DNA of 64,000 nucleotides from Rhabdophis nuchalis (GCA_039707465.1 CM077649.1:17255001-17319000); one strand, 5' to 3'. Shown: positions 35,368-46,350, counted from the first letter of the stretch. Numbers and translations: made by a program. The notes: a model not told the origin generated them from the sequence alone.

Positions 35368-38326
35368 TAATAATAATAATAATAATAATTTAATTTTATA
35401 TCCCGCTCTCTCTCCCCAAGGGGACTCGAGGCAGGGCACAGGCAATTAAAATACAAATAAGAGCACAACAAATACAAAATACAAAATACAAAATTAAAAA
35501 TGAATTAAACTATTCCTGCGCTAAAATCCATAAACTAAACTAAAAATTACCCCTAAAATCCCTGACTTAAAAAGAGACTACCCAAGGCCGGCCAGGCGAA
35601 AAAAGTGTGTCTTTAATTTTACGCGGAAGGAGCGGAGGTCCGTAGTTGTCCTAATATCGGGGGGAAGGGCTGGGCCCGCCACAGAGAAGGCCCTTCCCCT
35701 GGGCGTCGCCCGCTGACAAAGTCTAGTGGACGGCACCCGGAGAAGTCCCTCTCTGTGGGAGCGAATCGGCCGTGAGGATGTATGAGGCAGGATCCGATCC
35801 CGCAGGTAACTAGGTCCCGAGCCATGGAGCGCTTTGAAGATGATAATTAACACCTTGAAGCGCACCCGGAAGACGACAGGTAGCCAGTGCAGCTCGCGCA
35901 AGAGCGGTGTTACGTGGGCAAACCTAGAGGTGCCCATAATTGCTCGCGCGGCTGCGTTCTGGACCAACTGAAGCCTCCGGGTGCACCTCAAGGGGAGCCC
36001 CATGTAGAGAGAGTTGCAATAATCCAGTCGGGATGTCACGAGAGCATGAGTGACTGTGCGAAGGGCGTCCCGATCCAATAGGGGGCGCAACTGGCGTACC
36101 AGGCGAACCTGGTAAAACGCCCTCCTGGCCACGGCTGTCACGTGATCTTCCATAGACAGCCGGGTATCCAGGAGGACACCCAAGTTGCGCGCCCCATCCA
36201 CAGGGGCAAGATGTTCGCCCCCTATGGCCAGAGATGGAATCATCTGGTTGAATCGGGCAGCCGGAAACCACAGCCACTCGGTCTTGGTCGGGTTGAGCCT
36301 GAGTCCGTTACTTCCCATCCAGATCCGCACGGCTTCCAGGCACTGGCACATCACCGCTACGGCATCGTTGGGGTGGTTTGGGGTAGATATATACAGCTGA
36401 GTATCATCAGCGTAGAGATGATACTCTACCCCAAAACCACGGATGATCTCGCCCAGCGGCTTCATGTATGTGTTGAACAGGAGGGGCGAGAGGACCGACC
36501 CCTGAGGCACCCCACATGTGAGGGGTCTCGAGGTCGACCTCTGCCCTCCTGCCAGCACAAATTGTGATCGGCCAGAGAGGTAGGAGGAGAACCACCGTAA
36601 CACGGTGCCTCCCACCCCCAACCCCCCCAGCCGATGCAATAGGATACCATGGTCGATGGTATCGAAAGCCGCCGAGAGGTCTAATAGGACCAGGATGGAG
36701 GAACAACCCCCATCTCTGGCCCTCCAGAGATCATCCACCAACGCGACCAATGCCGTCTCGGTGCTATGCCCGGGCCGAAAGCCGGACTGGCGCGGGTCTA
36801 GATAATCAACTTCCTCCAGGTGACGGGGAAACTGTTGTGCCACCACACTCTCAACAACCTTCGCCAAAAAGGGAAGGTTGGAGACTGGACGGTAGTTGTT
36901 TAAAAGAGCTGGATCCAAAGAGGGCTTCTTAAGGAGGGGCCTCACCATAGCCTCTTTTAGGGAAGCAGGCAAGGAACCCTCACTTAAGGATGTGTTGATA
37001 ACCTCTTGGAGCCAGCCTCGTGTCACCTCCCAGGATGCCAGTACAAGCCAGGAGGGACACGGGTCCAATAAACATGTGGTGGCTCGCAGTCGCCCACGTA
37101 ACCTGTCCATATCATCGGAAGCAACGGAGTCAAACTCCTCCCAGACAAGATCCGCCTCGCGGCATTCCACTGGACCAGCAATGGGGGCTAACTCATTCTG
37201 TATCTGAGCGGTTTTCTCCTGCAGATAAAACACAAATTCCTCTGCTCTACCCTGTAACGGGGCTTCCCGCACCCTCTGTTGAAGAAGGGAGCGGGTCACC
37301 CTAAACAGGGCGGCAGGGCGGTTATCTGCGGATGCTATGAGAATGGCACAATGATGACGTTTGGCCACTCTCAGCGCCACAATGTAAGTCCGTAAATGGG
37401 CTCTTACCTGTGTCCGGTCAGATTCAGAGCGGGAAGCCCTCCATCTTCTCTCTAGGCATCTCTTGTGGCGTTTCATCACCCTTAGCTCCTCGGTAAACCA
37501 AGGAGCCAGGGTGGCTCGGCGCCACACGAGAGGCCGCAAGGGCGCGACCCGATCCAAGGCTCCCGTGGTCGCAATATTCCATGCGGCCACGAGGTCCTCC
37601 ATCGGGGCGCGGGTCAGGGGTACAGGAAGTGGCCCAAGCGCCGCCTGGAACCCATCTGGGTCCATCAGGCGCCTGGGGCGGAACCAGATTGGTGACTCAG
37701 GTTCCGCCTCCCCGCGGAGGGGAGCAGCGGTCAGAAAATCGAGCTGGAGAAGTGAGTGATCTGACCATGACAAGGGCGTGATGACTATATCCCCTGTACC
37801 CAGATCACTTACCCATTGGCCAGAGACAAAGATGAGATCCGGTGTGTGTCCACCCTCGTGGGTGGGGCCTTGAATTACTTGGGTCAGGTCCATGGCCGTC
37901 ATGGAAGCCATGAACTCCCGAGCTGCCTCGGATGATACGCCAACCGTTGGCAAATTGAAGTCCCCCATGACTAAAAGTCTGGGGGTCTCAATTGCCACCG
38001 TAGCGATCACCTCTAGGAGCTCGGGCAGGGCTGCTGCTGCATAGCGAGGAGCCAGGTATACAACCAGCAAGCCCAACTGCCTCCCTAGGCCCCACTTCAC
38101 GCAGAGGGACTCACAACCGGTGGTCTGTGGCACAATGGTTTCTCTCGGCTCAAGACTTTCTTTTACAATGACCGCTACCCCACCGCCCCTACCCAGGGCC
38201 CGGGGCTGATGAAAAGCGCGGTAACCTGGTGGGCAGATTTCAACGAGGGGAAGTCCTCCCTCGTGGCCCAACCAGGTCTCCGCAATCCCAACCAGGTCCG
38301 GCCCCCCCTCTGACACAAGGTCATTT
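35368..38326 (-). mobile_element. Nearly intact CR1-type LINE, antisense in the last ADAMTS5 intron
   Basis: A minus-strand element of about 2.96 kb. Its 3' end (left) has the tatatcccgctctctctccc block and an (AAT)n tail at about 35368-35392. Its 5' end is truncated within the endonuclease domain, where similarity to the plus-strand copy at 52294-56870 starts at ccttgtgtcagagg (about 38326). It carries one uninterrupted long reading frame (described separately). There are 99 bp between its 5' edge and the final ADAMTS5 exon. Confidence 0.93.
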
Positions 38327-38376
38327 AAACCATTTGAAGGAATCAGAGTGAAGGCCTTTTGCATTTTAGGGAACAA
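35578..38376 (-). CDS. CR1-type LINE ORF2: endonuclease plus reverse transcriptase (5'-truncated)
   Basis: A 932-codon open frame. The first 17 or so residues come from flanking intron sequence, so the natural start is missing. The APE-type endonuclease follows, with AETWLGHEGG (about residue 32), GDFNLP (138-143) and WSDHSLL (204-210); the N-terminal NARS strand is lost. Reverse-transcriptase motifs come in order: NYRPVSNL (494), [10 protein letters not shown] (530), [12 protein letters not shown] (565), [13 protein letters not shown] (622) and the catalytic YADDTQLY (655). The C-terminal [16 protein letters not shown] region follows. Compared with the copy at 54108-56675, four residues (WNDL) are missing near the end, an in-frame 12-bp deletion. 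With no stop codons, this copy looks young. It cannot make a complete protein because its 5' end is gone. Confidence 0.93.
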   Translation of the reverse strand: MFPKMQKAFTLIPSNGLNDLVSEGGPDLVGIAETWLGHEGGLPLVEICPPGYRAFHQPRALGRGGGVAVIVKESLEPRETIVPQTTGCESLCVKWGLGRQLGLLVVYLAPRYAAAALPELLEVIATVAIETPRLLVMGDFNLPTVGVSSEAAREFMASMTAMDLTQVIQGPTHEGGHTPDLIFVSGQWVSDLGTGDIVITPLSWSDHSLLQLDFLTAAPLRGEAEPESPIWFRPRRLMDPDGFQAALGPLPVPLTRAPMEDLVAAWNIATTGALDRVAPLRPLVWRRATLAPWFTEELRVMKRHKRCLERRWRASRSESDRTQVRAHLRTYIVALRVAKRHHCAILIASADNRPAALFRVTRSLLQQRVREAPLQGRAEEFVFYLQEKTAQIQNELAPIAGPVECREADLVWEEFDSVASDDMDRLRGRLRATTCLLDPCPSWLVLASWEVTRGWLQEVINTSLSEGSLPASLKEAMVRPLLKKPSLDPALLNNYRPVSNLPFLAKVVESVVAQQFPRHLEEVDYLDPRQSGFRPGHSTETALVALVDDLWRARDGGCSSILVLLDLSAAFDTIDHGILLHRLGGLGVGGTVLRWFSSYLSGRSQFVLAGGQRSTSRPLTCGVPQGSVLSPLLFNTYMKPLGEIIRGFGVEYHLYADDTQLYISTPNHPNDAVAVMCQCLEAVRIWMGSNGLRLNPTKTEWLWFPAARFNQMIPSLAIGGEHLAPVDGARNLGVLLDTRLSMEDHVTAVARRAFYQVRLVRQLRPLLDRDALRTVTHALVTSRLDYCNSLYMGLPLRCTRRLQLVQNAAARAIMGTSRFAHVTPLLRELHWLPVVFRVRFKVLIIIFKALHGSGPSYLRDRILPHTSSRPIRSHREGLLRVPSTRLCQRATPRGRAFSVAGPALPPDIRTTTDLRSFRVKLKTHFFRLAGLG

Positions 38377-38425
38377 ATGTCAGGTGTTTATTTCGTTTTG
38401 TTGACTTATTTTTTCTTTGCTTCAG

Positions 38426-38993
38426 TAAGGGCTATACAGATATTGTTAAAATACCAGAAGGAGCGACACACATCAAAATACGACAGTTCAAAACGAAAGA
38501 CCAAAGTAGATTCACTGCTTACTTGGCTTTGAAAAAGAAAAATGGTGAATATCTTGTCAATGGAAAATACATGATCTCAACTTCAGAGACCATCATTGAC
38601 CTCAATGGAACAGTTATGAACTACAGTGGCTGGAGTCACAGAGATGATTTCTTGCATGCCATGGGACATACAGGCACCAAGGAGATCTTGATAGTACAGA
38701 TTCTTGCAACAGATCCAACTACACCAGTGGATGTCCGCTATAGTTTCTATGTGCCAAAGAAGCAAACCCAAATGACAAATTCCGTCACTAACAACAGTAG
38801 TAACAAAATTAATCCGTCACTGGCTGAACCCCAGTGGATAACTGGACCATGGCTTTCTTGTTCTCGAACATGTGATACAGGGTGGCATACAAGAACTGTC
38901 CAGTGTAAAGATGGGAATGGAAAATTAGCTAAAGGCTGTCTTCTGTCTCAAAGACCTTCAGCATTCAAACAATGTTTATTTAAAAAATGTTAA
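38426..38993 (+). CDS. ADAMTS5: ADAMTS5 final coding exon: spacer and C-terminal TSP1 repeat
   Basis: The coding part is 568 bp, phase 2 at its start, ending in TAA. The acceptor is TTTGCTTCAG|TA. It encodes KGYTDIVKIPEGATHIKIRQ, then the spacer with AYLALKKKNGEYLVNGKYMI, STSETIIDLNGTVMNYSGWS and EILIVQILATDPTTPVDVRY. The C-terminal TSP1 repeat follows: PQWITGPWLSCSRTCDTGWH, TRTVQC, and LSQRPSAFKQCLFKKC at the end. The spacer is cysteine-poor and basic, as usual for the matrix-binding exosite. Summed over the seven exons the frame is open for 562 codons, the same count as the corresponding mammalian region, so there is no sign of pseudogenisation. The second TSP1 repeat is the last domain, as in ADAMTS5 but not ADAMTS1, which has three. 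Confidence 0.97.
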
Positions 38994-39600
38994 CTGTGGT
39001 TACAGACTTCTTCAAAAGGAGTCTTCTTGAATCTTATTTGGCATATTGACATAGGATCTACCCAGAAACAAAAGGAAGACAATGCATCAATATTCTCTCA
39101 TATTCTTGGCAATTGTTCTTGGCAGGACATGCCTATTTGGACCAAAAGGAGATACGAGCTGGTCCTATAAGGTGATCTTAATATGTCAAAAGCACTAAGT
39201 GTTAGCTGTTACGAGCCCTTTGTATCTGCAAATAAGAGGATAAGCCAGTGGAGAAGTTATAATGGGTTACAGAATCATCTCCCTTTTCTCACCTACCTCT
39301 AACATAGGATGTCTTTAGAAACCTGTCAAAATTACCCACGATTCTACAATAGCTTCTTTTATACTATTTGTAAATATCTTTGCTTTGGTATGTCACTTTA
39401 TATCCCTTGATTTTCTTACAATGAACAGCAGCCTTTATGCTTAACACAAGTGATTGACCAAAGTACTAGTACGTCTGCAGCCACTGTTGTCTCATATGCC
39501 TTTCTTAAAAAAAAGACTGTGGCTGTTAGTATTTTACTGGAAAATTAAAGAGGTTGCTGCTTTAAAGAAAAAAAAGTAATATCTTTATGACAACAGGAAA
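38994..39600 (+). other. ADAMTS5: ADAMTS5 3' UTR, start
   Basis: Sequence immediately after the stop codon. A candidate ATTAAA polyadenylation signal lies at 39544-39549. In mammals the ADAMTS5 3' UTR runs for several kb, so the real end may lie further on, possibly beyond the MITE at 39774-39908. The bases alone do not decide this. Confidence 0.5.
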
Positions 39601-39773
39601 TACATTTCTATTCTAAACATTTCCTGACAATAGAATTTATTCTATATTAATGCCTTTCTGATGAGGAATTTTTATAGGCACAGTCTGCAGCAGTAGAAAA
39701 GGCGGGGAAAAAGCTGCTAGTATGATGCTTTAAAATTTGAAAAAGAAATGTATTCTATTTTATCCATGTAGAA

Positions 39774-39908
39774 CAGGGGTGTCCAAACTTGAGAACTTTA
39801 AGACTTGTGGACTTCAACTCCCAGAATTCCCCAGCCAGCTATGCTGGCTGGGGAATTCTGGGAGTTGAAGCCCACAAGTCTTAAAGTTCCCAAGTTTGGA
39901 CACCCCTG
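39774..39908. mobile_element. Palindromic hAT-type MITE, 135 bp, just downstream of ADAMTS5
   Basis: Arms CAGGGGTGTCCAAACTTG with a GCCAGC-TAT-GCTGGC centre. An exact 8-bp duplication, atgtagaa, lies at 39766-39773 and 39909-39916. It may be transcribed as part of a long ADAMTS5 3' UTR. Confidence 0.95.
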
Positions 39909-39917
39909 ATGTAGAAC

Positions 39918-40050
39918 AAGAGACCCCAAACGCCGGGCTATGTTCCATTCAGAACCAGGCCATGAAAGCGTGCCTGCTATTCATATGGAACCATCCCCTC
40001 CCTCACTACCTGTCCGCAAAGCGGGAAAGGTTGGAAACCGCCAATTTAGA
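39918..40050. mobile_element. Old hAT remnant related to 12943-13337
   Basis: The words gagaccccaaacgccgggct, gttccattcagaaccaggcc and aaaggttggaaacc follow the order of the Charlie-like element B. No clean termini or duplication remain. Confidence 0.5.
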
Positions 40051-43000
40051 ACACTGTACCTCAGAAGTTTTCAAACTAATGAAAGATGTGCCACAAATAG
40101 AGATAGAGGGAATTCATTAGGTGGGAACAGCACACATAATATAATGGGGAACCCTCCCCCAATTGCCACATGTTTAGGATATGATTAAATCCAGACTGGA
40201 TGAAGATAAGAGTCTAAAGTTCTTGGGGCATTAGCTTTCTGCTCTCTCCCTTTCTGCTACTTCTTTTCATCTCTATTTTTACTACCTCTTTCCGTTTCTG
40301 CCACTCCTTCCCCTCTTCAGTTCCCTCTCCTTTTTCATCTCGCAGTTGCTATGGGAGAGGCAGACGACGCTTGTTAGAGACTGTTGACACAGATATTTTG
40401 AAAGCAGTCTGAAATTACATGTGGGTTACTCATCCCCAATATATGGAAAGGGGACATTTTGGTCATGACACTGGGTCATGTCATAAGTGTCTTCCAGCTC
40501 AGATTTATGAAATCTGTTCACCTCTGTTTTCCCTATTAGTTTTGAAGTGGTTCCTACTGGAAATCTAACAGCATGCCATGAATTTGGCCTGTAGGGAAGA
40601 ATTTTACGGTGGTTAAAACAAAAACATTGGGTTTTTTTCATGAAGCAATTTTTTTGTCTAGTTCCTTAGATATTTGGCTGAACTTTACCAAGCACCCCAG
40701 TCCAGAGATTTGCACCTGCTCAGATTGGGTACATATCTTATGTGCACAAACTGCCCCATAATTTCAAGGATGATACTTAACCCTTGGCACATGTATATCA
40801 GCTCCTTCAGTGAAATGAATGGGGTGTACATTCAGGAGCACTTCAAAAATTAGCTATATAAATGGGGAGAATCCATGAAATATTTTTGTTGTTTTCAAAT
40901 CATAGATGTATTTATTTTTTAAGTCATTACATATTTTTTTAGATAAGGCTTTAGATAAGGGAGTAAACGTTATTGAATTTAGAAGTAATTGAATTACTTA
41001 TAGACAAAAGTTTTAATTGTAAAACTGAAATCCTAAATGTAATTATTAGGGAGTAATAAACAAAATGAGCATTTTCAGATTGAACATCAATAGGATTGCA
41101 CTGGAAAGAACAAAAGAAAACAAAGCCATATTTAGTTTTGGGAGCTGTAGCTTACTCTCATAAGATTATTTTCAGAAAGAAAAGTCTATTTTTTACCAAC
41201 TATAGGGGAATGAATTTCCAGTTAGAAAAGTAATATAAATACCTCATCTGAATCAAGAGAAATTGACATTTAATATATAGTATTTGGCTGAAATATTAAA
41301 ATATAGAAAACAGAGATGGTATCTTTGTTACCAGTGCCTTCCATTATATTTTGAGTACAGACAAATCAAGCTGCTTTAATTTCCAATGGAATTTCATTAC
41401 AAATTTCATTGGAGCCACAAATATATATTAAATATTGAATTTTTATGAACATTACAATCTAAAACCATTGCACTTAAATACTTGCTTCTGTCACCAGCTT
41501 TTAATATTGCTGTGGATAGAATGCATTATTTTAAGAATTTGTTTTCTGAAGCAATGATTTTTAGGGGGAAGAAATCTGACTATTTGTTTAACCTATCTTG
41601 TTATAAAAGCCCTGTTTACATGAGTGAAGCCTATAGCTTTGAGATTTCATGATTCAACACAGACATTTTAGATTAGTGATAGAGTTATCACAATTTACAA
41701 ATAAATAAACTGACTGAATTAGATGCAGTTATCCATGATACAAAACAGTTGCAGTTTCATATCTTCAGGCCATCAAGTGAAACAAGATTGCAATTTCTCA
41801 GTGCACCATAGAAATCTACACTTACTGTAGGTTTCTAGAAAATATCTAACTGTAATGAAATACAATTCTATACTATTAGTTAACATAATGTCACTAGGAA
41901 TGCACATATTAAGGCAGATATTTCAGAATATTCCCATCAAAAGCAATGCAATGTACATAACCATTACGTTTTATGTACATTTAGATGAGCAACTACATAT
42001 ATAATTACATAGGTTTCTGAATCACAGATCCACAAAGGCACAAAATCTCATAGACTGGATTGTGCTTAAAACAATAGTTTATCTGTTTTGGCTCAAGAGA
42101 AATATTCAACCATACCATATGCAGCTTTGCAAGTGAAAATGCACTTTTGTGTTGAGAAAATATGCAGTGTTTTCTTTAACTTCCTCAGAATTCAGCCAAT
42201 TTCTATTATTATTATTATTATTATGTAATAGAGAAAAGGCAGTACAAAGTAAAAACAAAAACAATGGTCTCAATTCAGCTCCAAGTTTCAAAATTTATTC
42301 TTTTAATAATTAAGAATAAATTTCATTTCATTGTTCAGGTTCTATTCTTATTTCAGCATTTCCTGAAATTCCTTTTCACTATAATGACAGATTTTGTCAC
42401 TATATGCACACATGCACACAAACACATACACCGCATATACATACATGCATACATACATAGATACCTACATGGAGTTGTAGCAGTGAAGTGATTTTCTCGT
42501 GTGCTTGAGGTTTTCACCTAACAAAAATCATCACATTGTCATGCAGTAAAGAGTAATCAATGGAAGAATCTTTGAAGTTGATAGGATGCACTCAGCAGTC
42601 TAAGTTACGTAGCATGTGTAAGTAAGAAAGATAGTTTTAAATAAAAGCATGAGCAAAATTGGGTTTCAGTTCTTTACTATATCATGATTAGAATTGTATT
42701 AACATGTGGAGTGGTTGTAAATTTTGGCAAACAGTAAGTTGAAAAATTAAACCGATGTGTATATTTCAGCTTTTCCCCATGGGCCTGCACTTTCGTCTAC
42801 TTGTTTTTGTTACATCTTCACATCCTCCACACTACTTTGTCTGTTTGTAAATGTGAAGCTGGTGCAAATTATATTATAGTTCTAGAGACTAATTTGGAAG
42901 CAGGCTACTTTCAAGGACTCCCATCTAGTTACTACTCAATTATTCTCTGTTTTTCTGAAAATCTTATCAGCTAAATTAGATTACATTGAACGCTAAAGTC

Positions 43001-43059
43001 TCAGTTTATTACCAGATTTTGATCATTGGTAAGACCCTTTTCTGTGTTCCTCAACAAGC
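40051..43059. other. 3 kb repeat-poor stretch downstream of ADAMTS5
   Basis: No mobile element or exon recognised apart from short runs such as (ATT)n at 42203-42225. It is AT-rich, and parts may be 3' UTR if ADAMTS5 has a long UTR as in mammals. Confidence 0.35.
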
Positions 43060-43256
43060 CAATGGTTCTCAACCTGTGGGTCGGGGGACCCCTTTGGGGG
43101 TTGAATGACCCTTTCACAGGGGTCGCCTAAGACCATTGGAAAACGCATATTTTTGAAAAAATACTGAAAACATAAAATAATTGTATGGTTGGGGGTCACC
43201 ACAACATGAGGAACTGAATTAAAGGCTCACGGCATTAGGAAGGTTGAGACCCACTG
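43060..43256. mobile_element. SPIN-like hAT transposon relic, 197 bp
   Basis: The left end is CAATGGTTCTCAACCTGTGG, with internal gaccctttcacaggggtcgc and ctaagaccattggaaaac, then ggttgggggtcaccacaac and the end AGGAAGGTTGAGACCCACTG. This text matches the non-autonomous SPIN (Space Invader) hAT family that spread horizontally among tetrapods. The target duplication is decayed (caacaagc versus acctaagc), so the copy is old. Confidence 0.88.
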
Positions 43257-43974
43257 ACCTAAGCCATAAAGTATGTATTCACAGTACCTAAATGTAAGTG
43301 CTAAAACCAAAATCATGGGTTAATTGGAATACATGGGAAATAGTGGCATGTAGGCTATCAACAAAACCTACTCAGATTAATTAAATATGTAGCAATTTTC
43401 CCTTTAAGTAGTAGTAGTGATAGAAAGGAAATCAATGAAAGTACGCAACGAAAGTATGCTGGCAACTGATGAAACAGACGTGCAAACGAAAGCATACAAA
43501 AAGGAAAAAAAGCAACATAGCACTGAAAAATAATAATTTATTGTGCTTTTTTACAAATTGGTATGTGAATGGATGTAATGAATTTATTTATATTATTTAA
43601 CATGAAATGCAAATTGTAAAAATTCTTCTATATTTAAATTGTTTTTCAATCATTATTTTGTCTATTTTTTCCTCTTCTCTTTTTTTACTTATGTCTATTT
43701 GAATCAAAAGTCCTATATGAATTTACCAAACACAGCACAAGTTGCTTTTATATTGTTTTTTTTAATATTTCTTTTAAATAGAACATGTGTAAGTGAATGT
43801 GGTGCATGCAAGTGTGCGTATGTTAAGCAGTATGAATAAATATATTTGGGTGTATGGAAGTATGGCTGTATCACATATATAAGCATACTCGATGCATACA
43901 CATAGGTGCCAAATTATCACATTTTTTCAATGACTGCTAAGCTTCAGTGTGGAAATACAGAGTTTCCAACACTG
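43257..43974. other. Unique sequence
   Basis: AT-rich; no feature recognised. Confidence 0.4.
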
Positions 43975-44308
43975 TTAGGTGTGGTTAGGTGCCACAAAGA
44001 AGAGGGAGTCAAACTATTCTCCAAGGCACCTGGGGGCAGGACAAGAAGCAATGGGTGGAAACTAATCAAGGAGAGAAGCAACTTAGAACTAAGGAGAAAT
44101 TTCCTGACAGTTAGAACAATTAACCTCTGGAACAGCTTGCCTCCAGAAGTTGTGAATGCCCCAACCCTGGAAGTCTTTAAGAAGATGTTAGATAGCCATT
44201 TGTCTGAAATGGTATAAGGTTCCTGCCCACGCAGGGGGTTGGACTAGAAGACCTGCAAGGTCCCTTCCAACTCTGCTATTGAATTGTATTGTATTGTATT
44301 GTATTAAT
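43975..44308 (+). mobile_element. CR1-type LINE 3' portion with ATTGT tail (second subfamily)
   Basis: The plus-strand C-terminal reverse-transcriptase segment RCHKEEGVKLFSKAPGG, then WKLIKERSNLELRRNF, NLWNSLPPEVVNAP and DSHLSEMV with a stop, is followed by ggaccttgcaggtcttctag-type text in complement and an (ATTGT)n tail at about 44280-44307. It is nearly identical in coding text to 9186-9618 on the other strand. Confidence 0.9.
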
Positions 44309-44402
44309 AGGGGGGAATTTTTTTTGAAAAAGCCTACTTATGTCACCTATGCATTCTAAACAATTGCTTAGGTGAAGAAGTTCTCAGGTGGTTCGTTTAG
44401 AT

Positions 44403-44495
44403 CGGGGTATCAAACACATCGTCATGTTGGCATCAAATGATATATCGGGACTTTCCCCCCCTTTGCTAAACTGGGTGTAGGGGTTGCCAGCTCTG
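44403..44495. mobile_element. Small hAT-type element related to element A, 93 bp
   Basis: The left end CGGGGTATCAAACAC and right end GTTGCCAGCTCTG resemble 12809-12934. Flanks gtttagat (44395-44402) and atttagat (44496-44503) agree at 7 of 8. Confidence 0.65.
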
Positions 44496-45009
44496 ATTTA
44501 GATAAAGGGGCCTAAACTTCTTTTTCCTGAAAGGAATGTTAAAATTGAAAGGTTTCAGCTTTACTCAGAATTGCTTTGTAATCAGAGAATTCTTAATACA
44601 AGTGATTTCCCAGATAAATGTCTGGGATACAATACCATATATTAATAATAGCACAAAATTGATTTCCTGCATATCAAAAAGTTTGGCTAGGTATTATGAG
44701 AGCTGGGTCACAGTTGGACACAGCAGGAAGTTTCATGATCAGGAAGGCAAAGTAGTTTGCTAAAAAAAATGGTTTCTAAAAAAAAATATCTGCACTAGAT
44801 ATATGTGTATATCATTAAGACAGTGTCACTCTTTAAATTCAAGATCAAAAAGGTAATCCAAAGTGTACATGAATACGAGTGTTTTACCAGTTTGCAATTC
44901 CCTGTTCATTTTTATATTTGTACAATTAATCTCTTCTTTTAGTTCCAAGATAATACAATAGTCAGTAGGACCGAAGAAAACGGTTTATTATTCAGTGAAT
45001 TCAGTATAG

Positions 45010-45144
45010 CAGGTGTCTCCAACCTTTGCAACTTTAAGTCTGAAGGACTTCAGCTCCCAGACTTCTCCAGCCAGCTTTGCTGGCTGGAGAAGTCTGGGAG
45101 CTGAAGTCCTTCAGACTTAAAGTTGCAAAGATTGGAGACCCCTG
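45010..45144. mobile_element. Palindromic hAT-type MITE, 135 bp
   Basis: Arms CAGGTGTCTCCAACCTTTGC with a GCCAGC-TTT-GCTGGC centre. Flanks cagtatag (45002-45009) and cagtactg (45145-45152) agree at 6 of 8. The unique sequence on its right reappears, inverted, inside the element at 62509-62873. Confidence 0.92.
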
Positions 45145-45318
45145 CAGTACTGTTTAAGTGTGCCTATAATCTCAGGCCACAGGTTCTCCATAGAAAAAGT
45201 GGTCTCTACAGTTTATTTTAAAATCAATAGATATGCCCCAAACAAATAAACTCTTTATGATCCTGACTGATTTAAAAGGGTACAACAGCTGCTTCCTAGT
45301 AAACGTCACTTTAAAAAA
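45145..45318. repeat. Unique segment duplicated (inverted) inside the MITE at 62.5 kb
   Basis: From gtttaagtgtgcctataatc through ccatagaaaaagtggtctct and ttttaaaatcaatagatat to agctgcttcctagtaaacgt and cacttt, this segment is the reverse complement of about 62565-62740 with a modest number of differences. It directly abuts the MITE at 45010-45144. In the other copy the same MITE abuts it on the corresponding side. Confidence 0.9.
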
Positions 45319-45680
45319 AAAATATTTAAAAAAGTAATAAATTGCCAAAATATCATTAAATCTTGCTTGTTTGGCATCACTAATACAGATGTCAAAGAAA
45401 ATGTGAAAATACTACGGTCCCTATGCCAACTGCATTACAATATTACATACCTTAGAAGGTTTGTTGACTGAAGTTAAGACGTGACTAATATAAATCCAAC
45501 AAATTTTAAAAAGTGATAAGTAACTTCAATTTGTGATTTGAAACATTTTCTCAGGCTTGATAGCGCCATTCTTTTCCCATCCATCTTTGTTTATCTATGA
45601 AGAGATCATGGTCCTATATACTTATTTTTTTCGCATTTGTATACCGCCCTATGCAACCCTCTTTGTGTTTTCTGGTGTAC

Positions 45681-46026
45681 CAGTAGTTCTTGACTTACAA
45701 CAATTCATTTAGTAAGTTACAATGGCACTGGAAAAAGTGCCATGATCGTTACAGCATCCTCATTACCACGTGATTTACATTGGGATGCTTGACAGTTGGT
45801 TCATATTTATAATGGTTACAGGGTCCTGGGTCATGTGCTTATTTTTTGTGACCTGACAAAGTCAATGGGGAAGCCAGATTCACTTAACTGTGTTACTAAA
45901 TTAACAACTGCAATGATTCACTTAACAAAGGTGACAAGAAAAGTCATAAAATGGGGCAAAACTCACTTAACAAACTTAGCAATATTAATTTTTGGCTCAG
46001 TTGTGGTTATAAGTTGAGTACTACCT
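45681..46026. mobile_element. Snake-type DNA transposon, non-coding, about 346 bp
   Basis: The left end CAGTAGTTCTTGACTTACAA and right end GTTATAAGTTGAGTACTACC are imperfect inverted termini. The interior repeats cacttaac-type words. The complement of its right half (ccacaactgagccaaaaatt, then ttgctaag and gtgagttttgccccatttta) matches an interior block of the hAT elements at 8045, 24059 and 31387. No clear target duplication. Confidence 0.65.
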
Positions 46027-46065
46027 ATATTCACAGATACAGCATACAAGAAAAGCAGAAATGCT

Positions 46066-46350
46066 GTACAGTGGTACCTCGGTTCACGAACTTAATTCGT
46101 GAACTGACTCTGGTTGCGAACCGAATTGGTCGTGAACCGAGGCACACACTCACAGTGTACTTTTTTCTGTGTCTCCTTCTCTCCACGATCTTCCTACAGG
46201 AAGTCACAACCATGTGACAGCCAGGAAATAGCATTAAAATGGCCGCGGCTCCTGTTCGTGAACCGAAGCGGAGTTCGTGAACAGGAGCATATTTGGATGA
46301 ACTTTTCTGTTCGTGAACCGAGTTGTTTGTGAACAGAAGCGTTCGTGCAT
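46066..46350. mobile_element. Possible Tc1/mariner-type remnant (CAGTGGTACCTCGG end)
   Basis: It begins TACAGTGGTACCTCGGTTC, which fits a TA-flanked terminus. It is full of gttcgtgaaccgaag-type words in both orientations. The opposite terminus is not visible, so it is truncated or diverged. Superfamily is inferred from the terminus only. Confidence 0.5.

Noticed and set aside
36142..37781. Plus-strand open frames of 60-140 codons within the antisense LINE (also 47210-47719)
   Set aside because: Shadow frames on the opposite strand of the LINE reverse-transcriptase gene.
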